This document shows, piece by piece, positions 7,075-13,203 of a stretch of DNA of 14,799 bases (positions within the stretch are counted from its first letter, which is position 1; each line of letters opens with the position of its first letter). The stretch is from Anaerolineae bacterium (GTDB taxonomy: Bacteria; Chloroflexota; Anaerolineae; Anaerolineales; Villigracilaceae), in assembly GCA_017303735.1 (NCBI GenBank), contig JAFLCF010000111.1, forward strand, positions 1 through 14,799, in the 5' to 3' direction. The translations under genes were made by a program, and so were the position numbers. The notes under the pieces are model-generated. The model was given only the letters and a program-made list of their open reading frames with translations, did no database searches and had not been told where the DNA came from.

Positions 7075-7888
7075 AGCCGCGCACGAGTCTGTAGACTTGT
7101 TTTTCTTTAGGCGTATTATCAAAAATAGCTTTGAAGTCTGCGCCTTGGGGCTGGGCGGTGATGTAACGCCCGTCCACAGAGACTTCGAGCGAGTCACTTT
7201 CGAAGACCCAGGGAGATAAAGCATACGAACCGTCTTCGCGCGGCGTGATGTTGATCGTGTGGTCTGTCCCTTTGCCATCGGGCACGTTGAGGAATTTGCC
7301 TTCCTTGCGTCCTTCGGTATGAGTGGTGTGGAAGTACAACGCCAGCGTGTCGAAGAACTGCAAGAGTTTGTAATTATTGAACAAGGCTTTCTCTTCGATC
7401 CAAGCCTGGGATGTGGAATCAGTTCCGAGGTCCGCTTTGAGGCGGGCTTGGCGGGTGAGTTCATCCGCGAGCATCGCGTCCGCGGCAGCTTTATGATCCG
7501 CTGATATCTTGTCGATGAAAATAAAATCCGAAAGACCGTAACGCCCGTTGAACAAGCCGTAGGTGTGCATGGACGAGAGCAAGCCGCAATACGCGTGATG
7601 TTTTTCGTTGAACTCAGGTGAGCCTTTGCTGGTTTGAATGAGATACGGCAGCGGCGTTTGCGTGAGGTGATGCGGCAAGCCCGTGGTCGGCGATTGTTCG
7701 CGCAACGCATCGATGGGCGCCCAGCCTTCGTCGTGATGTTCGACGATGTAGATGACGAGATCGCGCGGCGTGGGTTGAGAAAAATTTTCATTGCCGAATG
7801 CGCGCGCGAGTTGACCGCAGGTGCGGGTATGGTCAGGTTGCTCGATGGCGAAGTTGGGGGTGCCTGGTTGAGATGACTGAATAATCAT
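7073..7888 (-). CDS. DUF3891-family protein
   Basis: 271 residues. The N-terminus AIEQPDHTRTCGQLARAFGN (14-33) is the typical opening of DUF3891 proteins as I recall them. His and Asp residues likely to bind a metal or do catalysis are H20, HHD at 51-53, HH at 97-98 and H108. The pattern is suggestive of an HD-like helical enzyme, but this is uncertain. The C-terminal third is strand-rich (KGTDHTINITPREDGSYALSP falls within it) and may bind a ligand. ATG at 7888 has AAAAAGGTG upstream. It sits in the operon between two lipocalin-like genes, so a hydrolytic or binding role in the same pathway is plausible. No function is established for the family. Confidence 0.75.
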   Translation of the reverse strand: MIIQSSQPGTPNFAIEQPDHTRTCGQLARAFGNENFSQPTPRDLVIYIVEHHDEGWAPIDALREQSPTTGLPHHLTQTPLPYLIQTSKGSPEFNEKHHAYCGLLSSMHTYGLFNGRYGLSDFIFIDKISADHKAAADAMLADELTRQARLKADLGTDSTSQAWIEEKALFNNYKLLQFFDTLALYFHTTHTEGRKEGKFLNVPDGKGTDHTINITPREDGSYALSPWVFESDSLEVSVDGRYITAQPQGADFKAIFDNTPKEKQVYRLVRG

Positions 7889-7902
7889 GTTTTCACCTTT
7901 TT

Positions 7903-7954
7903 GACCACGGACGACAGACCGCAGACGGCGGTCAACGGTCGGTGGTCTGCGGTC
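7903..7954. repeat. GC-rich palindromic repeat (type B, copy 1)
   Basis: GACCGCAGAC at 7918-7927 is perfectly inverted as GTCTGCGGTC at 7945-7954; further GACCACGGACGAC-type units extend it to 7903. It begins one base after the TAG stop of the small lipocalin-like gene. A related copy is at 13942-13991 and a decayed one may lie at 13107-13154. It might form an intra-operon hairpin. Confidence 0.8.
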
Positions 7955-7955
7955 A

Positions 7956-8411
7956 CTAGGGCTGTTGAATTCTCACAAAATCCTGAATCTGAAAGATATG
8001 CGTCTTGCCTTCGCGCAGTTTGTGCGTGATGATGCGGCGGTTGTTGGGGTCAATAAAATAGTGATTATTGTGAACGAGGGTTTTGGAAATATTGCTATCA
8101 ATGGTGAAGACATAGTTGTACGGCGTCAATTCAGAGCCATGCAGGCTGAGTTGTTCGCTAGTCGCCCAGCAGTATTTCCCATCGGTGGAAATATCGGAAT
8201 GAAAGACGGTCTTGCCTACTTCGTAAAGATTTTCAAAGTCTTCCATCAAATGCCAGCTCTTGCCAATCTCATTCCAATACACGTCCATATGAACCGCGGC
8301 GGATTCAATAAAGTCGCCTTTGGGGCTGAAGGTTTTGCACAAGCCTTCCCATCGTCCCATGAAGCATTGATAAGGGATGGTGGATTTCGGGTCGCCATAT
8401 GTCTTCGTCAT
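7956..8411 (-). CDS. Small lipocalin-like protein
   Basis: 151 residues, one domain. FMGRWEGLCKTFSPKGDF (17-34) gives the lipocalin G-x-W at 19-21 and a hairpin like those of the other lipocalin-like genes of this operon. The rest alternates polar and hydrophobic residues, as expected for a beta barrel, and ends IFQIQDFVRI. It may belong to a DUF1579-like or nitrobindin-like group, but I cannot decide. ATG at 8411 was chosen: GGAG lies 7 bases upstream and the gene starts one base after the regulator stop. A longer reading frame from 8489 would overlap the regulator by 77 bases. It is the first structural gene after the repressor, so it should be made early and at high level on induction; a ligand-binding or carrier role is inferred. 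Confidence 0.75.
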   Translation of the reverse strand: MTKTYGDPKSTIPYQCFMGRWEGLCKTFSPKGDFIESAAVHMDVYWNEIGKSWHLMEDFENLYEVGKTVFHSDISTDGKYCWATSEQLSLHGSELTPYNYVFTIDSNISKTLVHNNHYFIDPNNRRIITHKLREGKTHIFQIQDFVRIQQP

Positions 8412-8412
8412 A

Positions 8413-9138
8413 TTAATCTCCAATTTGATATTTGAATCGGTCGCCGCGATAACGGGCTTGCAAGAACTCAAGCGGTTCGCCAGCGGCACTGAGGACGACG
8501 CGTTGAATCATCAGCACAGGTGAGCCTTGGGTCATGTGAAGCAACTTCACGTCGAGGTCTGAGGCGGCGACGGCTTCGATGGAACGAGTCGCATGGGATG
8601 TCGCCATCTGCGGGATGTGGCTGATGTAGTTGAGCGATCCGCCTTCGAGAAGCCCCGCTTCATTTATTTGACCTGAAACTGATTCTGGCAAATAAGCCGT
8701 GTGCTGCCCGATAGCTTCATCCGCCGCCAAGCGCAAGCGACGGATGCGATACACGCGGGTCTTGTGCGGAAGTTTGAGATTCGCCGCCACTTCTTTATTG
8801 GCTTCGATGAATCCTTTTTCGATGACCTGCCACCCTGGCTTGATGCCTTTCTCGGTCATGAACTCGGTGAGACTCTTGCGTTCTTCGGGGCTGTGCGTCA
8901 TCTTGGGCGGAGCAACAAAGGTGCCACGTCCGCGTTCGCGAATGAGCAGACCTTCATAGACGAGGTCGCTCAACGCCTGACGAACTGTGATGCGGCTCAA
9001 GCCGAACGAGTTCTGCATTTCCTGTTCGGAGGGAATGAGATCATTCGGCTTCCATTCACCTGCTTCGATCTTTTCGAGCAGGTGCTGTTTGAGTTGGTAG
9101 TGGAGGGGTAAGGGTGAATTTCGGTCGACTTTTAACAC
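8413..9138 (-). CDS. GntR-family (HutC subfamily, UTRA domain) transcriptional regulator
   Basis: 241 residues. Residues 10-75 form the GntR winged helix-turn-helix, with the signature IPSEQEMQNSFGLSRITVRQ (35-54) and the wing RERGRGTFV (67-75). Residues from about 88 to 238 form a UTRA effector domain (LTEFMTEKGIKPGWQV near its start, LEFLQARYRGDRFKY near its end). Start GTG at 9138, with CAGG 5 bases upstream. UTRA regulators bind a small-molecule effector and usually repress their own operon. It is the first gene after a strong promoter with an inverted repeat on the start site, so self-repression and induction by a pathway substrate or product are likely. The effector is unknown; similarity to HutC does not imply histidine metabolism. 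Confidence 0.95.
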   Translation of the reverse strand: MLKVDRNSPLPLHYQLKQHLLEKIEAGEWKPNDLIPSEQEMQNSFGLSRITVRQALSDLVYEGLLIRERGRGTFVAPPKMTHSPEERKSLTEFMTEKGIKPGWQVIEKGFIEANKEVAANLKLPHKTRVYRIRRLRLAADEAIGQHTAYLPESVSGQINEAGLLEGGSLNYISHIPQMATSHATRSIEAVAASDLDVKLLHMTQGSPVLMIQRVVLSAAGEPLEFLQARYRGDRFKYQIGD

Positions 9139-9160
9139 GGGAACCTGATTTCTGGCTAAA

Positions 9161-9178
9161 TGTTATAACATTATAACA
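9161..9178 (-). promoter_or_regulatory. Candidate operator for the GntR/HutC-type regulator
   Basis: Minus strand reads TGTTATAA-TG-TTATAACA: two perfect 8-base inverted arms around 2 bases. It begins directly after the -10 box and covers the expected start of transcription near 9172, the usual place for repressor binding. It also contains the shorter perfect palindrome TGTTATAACA (9161-9170). A dimeric winged-helix repressor would fit; binding is inferred. Confidence 0.75.
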
Positions 9179-9207
9179 ATAATACCTATTTGGCGGTTGG
9201 GTGTCAA
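9179..9207 (-). promoter_or_regulatory. Sigma70-type promoter of the regulator and pigment operon
   Basis: On the minus strand, TTGACA at 9207-9202 and TATTAT at 9184-9179 are separated by exactly 17 bases. The -35 is a perfect consensus match and the -10 differs from TATAAT at one position. The implied 5' leader to the GTG at 9138 is about 34 bases. It lies directly upstream of the regulator gene and is the only strong promoter noticed in the left 9 kb. Confidence 0.75.
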
Positions 9208-9229
9208 GTGTTAGGTTTTTGGTGTCAGT

Positions 9230-9700
9230 TTAAAAAGCGGGGAGATCCCAAAGTTTCAAGCCTGTCCCCTCGTGCATCTTGCGGTGGACAGGGACTCCGT
9301 CGTATGCCGTGAGGGTGAATTCAACGGCGAAGGCTTTGGCTTGGATGACATGTCCGCCAATCACCACCACTCCTGTGTCATTGGCTTCTTCATCTTGATA
9401 AGACAAGGTCAAATGGAAATGAACCTGCGGTTCGCCATCTAACAGGGAGATGGTTCCATGACCTGAAAGAATTTCCAACGGGCGGAAGAAGAACAGCGAC
9501 GGATTCCGCTCGCGGGTTTGGAAGTTGTACTCGCTTAATTCCACGCTGGTGATTCCGCCTAGCAATTCGAACGTGGCGGCTTGGATGTTTTCTTTCTTGG
9601 CGATCTTTGCCAGCGCGTCGTGGATGTATTCTTCATCGGTGATCGTGCCCATGAAGACACGAGTGGATTGGGTGTTTACGTGCGCGAGTGAGGTAGTCAT
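9230..9700 (-). CDS. PPC/DUF296 domain protein
   Basis: 156 residues, a complete stand-alone PPC (DUF296) domain. The conserved metal-binding pattern is visible as HFH at 94-96 and GGH at 115-117, and the opening ...RVFMGTITDEEYIHDALAKI is typical. In bacteria such single-domain proteins form trimers and their function is mostly unknown; in plants the domain is fused to AT-hooks. ATG at 9700 was preferred to a start at 9850 because AAGGA lies 8 bases upstream and the longer version would read through an AT-rich repeat and into the DinB-like gene. It is last in the CoA-transferase/aldolase group and ends just upstream of the operon promoter at 9207. Confidence 0.85.
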   Translation of the reverse strand: MTTSLAHVNTQSTRVFMGTITDEEYIHDALAKIAKKENIQAATFELLGGITSVELSEYNFQTRERNPSLFFFRPLEILSGHGTISLLDGEPQVHFHLTLSYQDEEANDTGVVVIGGHVIQAKAFAVEFTLTAYDGVPVHRKMHEGTGLKLWDLPAF

Positions 9701-9719
9701 AGTGGAGTCCTTGGAGAGT

Positions 9720-9750
9720 GGTAAATGGTAATTAGTAATTAGAGATTGGT
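9720..9750 (+). repeat. AT-rich intergenic repeat (type A, copy 3)
   Basis: GGTAAATGGTAATTAGTAAT continuing to AGAGATTGG. It fills most of the gap between the DinB-like gene (stop at 9760) and the DUF296 gene. It has the same unit and orientation as the copies at 7047 and 10309. Confidence 0.7.
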
Positions 9751-9759
9751 AGTCTGCCG

Positions 9760-10302
9760 TCAGTTCTTGTTCTTCCGTTCCCACATGGAACGGATCGCCA
9801 GCATTTCGCCTGTGTGACGGATGCCATCGCTTAAACAAATTTTTATCCATTCATAGTATGTGCTTTGCGGGTCACCGCCTGGGGCTTTTTCGCTAAGTTG
9901 GTCTATGGTCAAACCGTTGACAACTTCTGTCAAAGCAGCAAACGTATCGCTGAAGTATTTAAGAATATCTTCACGCGGCATGACAGGCACAGCTAGCATT
10001 TCTTCCACGCTATAGCCGATCAACACCCCCAAACCGCGAGAGCCTTTGCCACGCGGGTCATAGCCTGTTTTATCCATCCAGCCGTTGACGAACCACTGTT
10101 CATCGTCAATGGGTTTGTTTTGAATGCGCATGGTCACAACCATGTCCATGATTCGGCTAGTATGCCACATGGTAACAGCAATGTGATTCGCTTCAGGGTC
10201 TGGCTGAAAAGTGAGCACGTCATCAGGCAGGTCTTTGAAGACAGAGTTTATGCCGTCTTTGTACGATTGAAGGAGGTCGAGGAGGATGTCTTTTGAGTCC
10301 AT
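9760..10302 (-). CDS. DinB-like four-helix protein
   Basis: 180 residues. The layout fits the DinB/YfiT-like fold: an N-terminal helix (ILLDLLQSYKDGINSVF), a first metal-site motif MWHTSR with H47, and the late motif RHTGEMLAIRSMW with H163 (the second helix-borne His). H40 may be the third ligand. Members are putative metal-dependent thiol S-transferases or hydrolases acting with mycothiol, bacillithiol or glutathione, or are of unknown role. ATG at 10302; no clear Shine-Dalgarno, because an AT-rich repeat sits upstream. It lies between the aldolase and DUF296 genes. The specific reaction cannot be told. Confidence 0.8.
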   Translation of the reverse strand: MDSKDILLDLLQSYKDGINSVFKDLPDDVLTFQPDPEANHIAVTMWHTSRIMDMVVTMRIQNKPIDDEQWFVNGWMDKTGYDPRGKGSRGLGVLIGYSVEEMLAVPVMPREDILKYFSDTFAALTEVVNGLTIDQLSEKAPGGDPQSTYYEWIKICLSDGIRHTGEMLAIRSMWERKNKN

Positions 10303-10308
10303 GAGGTT

Positions 10309-10338
10309 GGTAAATAGTGATTGGTAATTGGAGATTGG
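10309..10338 (+). repeat. AT-rich intergenic repeat (type A, copy 4)
   Basis: GGTAAATAGTGATTGGTAAT continuing to TGGAGATTGG. It ends exactly where the TAA stop of the aldolase gene (10339-10341) begins, and fills the gap to the DinB-like start. It shares ATTGGTAATTGGAGATT with the copy at 7047-7074. Confidence 0.7.
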
Positions 10339-11097
10339 TTATTTCAACAGTGTCTTGGCGCCGTTCATGATGAGCACTTGCGCGATGCCGAGAATCATTG
10401 TCGCGCCACGCGCAATCATTTTATCGGCGTCGTCTTTTGCGGCGGCAGTGATGCCTGCGGCAACGCCTGCTTTCTTGCAGATGGCAAACACCTTATCGAT
10501 CATCTCCTGTACTTCGGGGTGATTGGGTCCGTCGGGGAAACCCATGTTGAGCGAGAGGTCGCGTGGACCGATCACAACTGCATCCACGTGCGGTTGGGAG
10601 ATCATGGCTTCGAAATCGTTGAGCAAAGCAGGGTCTTCAAATTGCGGGATGACCATGGTCTGCTCGTTGGCAAATTGGATGTAATTCTCCGCGCCGCCAC
10701 TGTACGCCATGTATTTGGAGGCTCTGGATATCCCCACGCCTCTTTTCCCAACGGGTGGATATTTCACTGCATCGACAAGCATTTTCACCTCTGACGCATT
10801 CCGCAGGTCGGGCATCATCACGCCCATCATGCCTGCATCGAGATATTGCAGGACGATCTTCGGGTCTTTGGGTCCGATGCGCACGAGCGGAGTCATACCC
10901 GTCAACTCACAGGCGCGGATAACGTTCACAGCTTGGTCGGGGTGGAGCAATCCGTGTTCGGCGTCGAGCATGTAGTAGTCGTAGCCTGCCACGCCGAAGA
11001 GTTCGGCAAGCTGCGGGTCGGTTGAGGTGGAGATCACGCCCAGGGCTGGCTGACCAGATTTCAGTTTAAGTTTGAGGCGGTTTTCTTGGATGAACAT
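10339..11097 (-). CDS. HpcH/HpaI-family class II aldolase
   Basis: 252 residues, full length for the family, a metal-dependent TIM barrel that cleaves or forms 2-keto-3-deoxy or 4-hydroxy-2-oxo acids using pyruvate. Expected active-site residues are present: H48 in LDAEHG, R73 in LVRIGPKDP, the metal ligands E154 in PQFEDP and D180 in IGPRDLS. ATG at 11097; the ribosome binding site is weak. It follows a class III CoA-transferase after a purine-rich hairpin and precedes the DinB-like gene. Substrate is unknown; the pair suggests breakdown of a hydroxy or oxo acid. A link to the pigment operon (for example degradation of a released side chain) is possible but not shown. Confidence 0.9.
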   Translation of the reverse strand: MFIQENRLKLKLKSGQPALGVISTSTDPQLAELFGVAGYDYYMLDAEHGLLHPDQAVNVIRACELTGMTPLVRIGPKDPKIVLQYLDAGMMGVMMPDLRNASEVKMLVDAVKYPPVGKRGVGISRASKYMAYSGGAENYIQFANEQTMVIPQFEDPALLNDFEAMISQPHVDAVVIGPRDLSLNMGFPDGPNHPEVQEMIDKVFAICKKAGVAAGITAAAKDDADKMIARGATMILGIAQVLIMNGAKTLLK

Positions 11098-11129
11098 AAT
11101 GTTTGAGTGTAGAAAAAGGTTTGAGAGGC

Positions 11130-11188
11130 AAAAGAAGAAAGAGGAAAGAATTCACATCCGAATTTCTTTCTTCTTTCCTCTTTCTTTT
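11130..11188. repeat. Purine/pyrimidine-rich inverted repeat after the CoA-transferase gene
   Basis: A purine-rich left arm (AAAAGAAGAAAGAGGAAAG from 11130) and a pyrimidine-rich right arm ending TCCTCTTTCTTTT at 11188 form an imperfect inverted repeat about GAATTCACATCCGAATT. It starts 2 bases after the CoA-transferase stop. It may act as a terminator or mRNA-stabilising hairpin; the stem is A:T-rich with some G:C pairs and no T-tract follows on the minus strand. Confidence 0.6.
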
Positions 11189-11190
11189 GG

Positions 11191-12384
11191 TTATATCACA
11201 CCAGACTCTTCCAAGACTTTCAAATCATCTGCCGACATACCAAGCGACGCATAGACTTCATCATTATGTTGACCAAGCGTGGGCGGTGGTGAGTAGGTGT
11301 CTTCGTAGGTGTCGGAGAGTTTGACGGGGTTGCCTGGCATTTTGGCTGCGCCGCCAAGCGGATGTTCGACTTCGATGACCATGTTGCGCGAGAGGATCTG
11401 TTCGTCGCGCAGGGCTTGAGCGATGTTGTTGACAGGTGCGCAGGGAATGCGTTTGGCTTGCATTTTGTCGAGCCAGTGCTTTTGCGTGTTGGTGGAAAGA
11501 ATCTCGTTGAGGCGCTGATTGATCTGCTTTTGATTCTTCCAGCGCCCAGGTTGACCTTTGTTCTCTTCGGTTTTGAGTTCAGGCGCGTCCACCACTTCCA
11601 TGAGCGCTGTCCAAAAATTATCGGTGATGACGGCGATGATGATGTAACCATCGGAACATTGAAAGGTATCGTAAGGCACATGCACGAAATGACCGTTGCC
11701 GAGCTTGTCGGGAATTTCGCCCGAGAGGAAGTGCATGGTCGCCATGTAATTGAGCAGACTGATCTGCGCATCGAGCATGGAGATGTCCACATGCTGACCG
11801 CGCCCTGTAGTGTGACGTGCCTGCAATGCCGCAAGCACACCGATGACGCCCATCAGTCCGCCTCCGAGATCGCCAATGGGAATGCCAGAACGAGTCGGCG
11901 GGTTGCCAGGTTGACCTGTGATGCTCATGCCGCCGCCCATTGCTTGTGCGACCATGTCGAAAGCGGTGCGGTCTTTGTTGGGTCCCGTTTCGCCGAAGCC
12001 TGTCACTGTGCAAGTGATAATGCTCGGATTGATCTGCGAGAGATGAGCATAGTCCACTTTGAGGCGGGCGGTGACACCAGCGCTGAAATTGCTGAGAACA
12101 ATATCCGTAGTTTTGACGAGTTCGTAAAAGACCTGCAATCCTTTTTCCGATTTGAGGTCGAGCGTGATACTTTTCTTGTTGCGGTTGAGAGTCATGTAAT
12201 ACGCGCCGAACCCGTTGAGGCTGTTCTTCGGGTCTTTTTCCAACAGTCGGCGTGTGCCTTCGCCTGTGACGGGCGGCTCCACTTTGATGGTTTCTGCGCC
12301 GAGATCGGCGAGTATCATGCCCATGTACGGTCCGCTGAGCATGTGAGTGAGGTCGAGAATTCGAATTCCTTGGAGGGCTTTCAT
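11191..12384 (-). CDS. Class III (CaiB/BaiF) CoA-transferase
   Basis: 397 residues, normal for the family. The N-terminal block ALQGIRILDLTHMLSGPYMG and ADLGAETIKVEPP are standard, as is GFGETGP (129-135). The catalytic aspartate is D172 in PIGDLGGGLMGVIGV. The region GRGQHVDISMLDAQ is also conserved. These enzymes move CoA between carboxylic acids through an Asp-CoA anhydride, activating an acid for breakdown. ATG at 12384 with AAGGA 6 bases upstream. It heads the group with aldolase, DinB-like and DUF296 genes. The exact acid substrate cannot be read from the sequence. Confidence 0.95.
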   Translation of the reverse strand: MKALQGIRILDLTHMLSGPYMGMILADLGAETIKVEPPVTGEGTRRLLEKDPKNSLNGFGAYYMTLNRNKKSITLDLKSEKGLQVFYELVKTTDIVLSNFSAGVTARLKVDYAHLSQINPSIITCTVTGFGETGPNKDRTAFDMVAQAMGGGMSITGQPGNPPTRSGIPIGDLGGGLMGVIGVLAALQARHTTGRGQHVDISMLDAQISLLNYMATMHFLSGEIPDKLGNGHFVHVPYDTFQCSDGYIIIAVITDNFWTALMEVVDAPELKTEENKGQPGRWKNQKQINQRLNEILSTNTQKHWLDKMQAKRIPCAPVNNIAQALRDEQILSRNMVIEVEHPLGGAAKMPGNPVKLSDTYEDTYSPPPTLGQHNDEVYASLGMSADDLKVLEESGVI

Positions 12385-12455
12385 GGAGTGTCCTTGTGTT
12401 TTGATAATTGTTTAATAGTAACTGACCTTACAAATAGACCATAAAAAAAATAACT

Positions 12456-13040
12456 TCAACAATATTTATTTTTGGGGATTAAGCCTTTTTGTTTGTATCT
12501 TGGCTCATCTACCTGATACATATTCGTCAAAAAATCATGGTATTTCTTCCAATTGTTTGGATGCTGCATATCAAAAATATCAAAAAAACGATTTCCATAC
12601 ATTCCCCAGATTTTGACGTGAATTTTCAATAACCAATCTTCATCGAGTTTAAGTGACTTATTAATTGGGTTTTCGAATAATCCGTAGGGCTTCCATTTTT
12701 CTTTAAGGTATTCCCAAGTCGTTTTATACGCTTCTTCAGGAGATAACCCATCTAAATATTTGAGAATATCTTGAGTTTCAGAATACCCATACCAACAATA
12801 CCATTGCTCACCCTGCCAGTCCATTACCGATTCATCATCTAAAGCATGACTTCGTCCATAGTGAACATGATATACATCTTGGTCGTAATCGATTCTGTCG
12901 ATTTCAAATCTAAGCTTGCATTTTTTAGATTGGTAAATAAGATATAAATTCTCAAATTGAGTGCTTAATCTAAACCCATACTTATTTAGGGGTAAAACCT
13001 TCTCAATTTTTTCTTTAAGGATTAATGTGTTTAGTTTCAT
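12456..13040 (-). CDS. Hypothetical AT-rich orphan protein
   Basis: 194 residues, not recognised. It is soluble, rich in Lys, Tyr and Trp (for example a WQGEQWYCWYGYSE segment at about 75-88 and KIWGMYGNRF near 143), with no signal peptide. Base composition is visibly lower in G+C than the neighbours and codon use favours A/T-ending codons, which suggests recent transfer. ATG at 13040 has AAGGA 8 bases upstream, supporting expression. It interrupts the spacing between the membrane protein and the CoA-transferase. An immunity-type or phage-derived role is possible but unsupported. A short T-run lies just downstream on the minus strand (12442-12449), without a clear hairpin. Confidence 0.75.
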   Translation of the reverse strand: MKLNTLILKEKIEKVLPLNKYGFRLSTQFENLYLIYQSKKCKLRFEIDRIDYDQDVYHVHYGRSHALDDESVMDWQGEQWYCWYGYSETQDILKYLDGLSPEEAYKTTWEYLKEKWKPYGLFENPINKSLKLDEDWLLKIHVKIWGMYGNRFFDIFDMQHPNNWKKYHDFLTNMYQVDEPRYKQKGLIPKNKYC

Positions 13041-13203
13041 AGCTTGTTCCTTAAGGGGTAATTACTCACCTTATGCAGCCAGCGCACTATCTCTGCAATA
13101 GAATCGCGGACGGCAGACTGTTATATATTCTCTTGTGTTAGTCGTCAGCGGTCCATTTACGCTCAAAACTCAGCACTGAAAATGAATCGCGTAAGGTCAG
13201 TTA
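13041..13203. other. Intergenic region with decayed palindromic repeat
   Basis: No gene seen. Segments CGCGGACGGCAGACTG (13106-13121) and GTCGTCAGCGGTCC (13141-13154) resemble the two sides of the type B repeat (7903-7954, 13942-13991) but with an AT-rich centre, so this may be a decayed copy. Confidence 0.45.

Noticed and set aside
6979..7791. 270-residue minus-strand frame rich in Arg, Ser and Thr
   Set aside because: Low-complexity shadow frame of the DUF3891 gene, which carries recognisable family motifs.
8409..8427. Fifth copy of the AT-rich repeat (TAATCTCCAATTTG)
   Set aside because: Most of it is the coding end of the regulator plus a normal GGAG site; similarity is too short.
8412..8489. 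Longer small lipocalin-like protein starting at 8489
   Set aside because: It would overlap the regulator's end; the ATG at 8411 has GGAG and fits the family start.
8413..9138. Histidine-utilisation repressor HutC
   Set aside because: Only the subfamily fold is shared; no histidine-degradation genes are present.
9701..9850. Longer DUF296 protein starting at 9850
   Set aside because: It would run through the AT-rich repeat and overlap the DinB-like gene by 91 bases; AAGGA before 9700 marks the start.
2460..10338. CRISPR array from the recurring AT-rich repeats
   Set aside because: Copies are single, kilobases apart, variable and in both orientations, with no spacers.
11362..12444. 360-residue plus-strand frame opposite the CoA-transferase
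   Set aside because: Antisense shadow; the CoA-transferase on the minus strand has full family motifs and a ribosome binding site.
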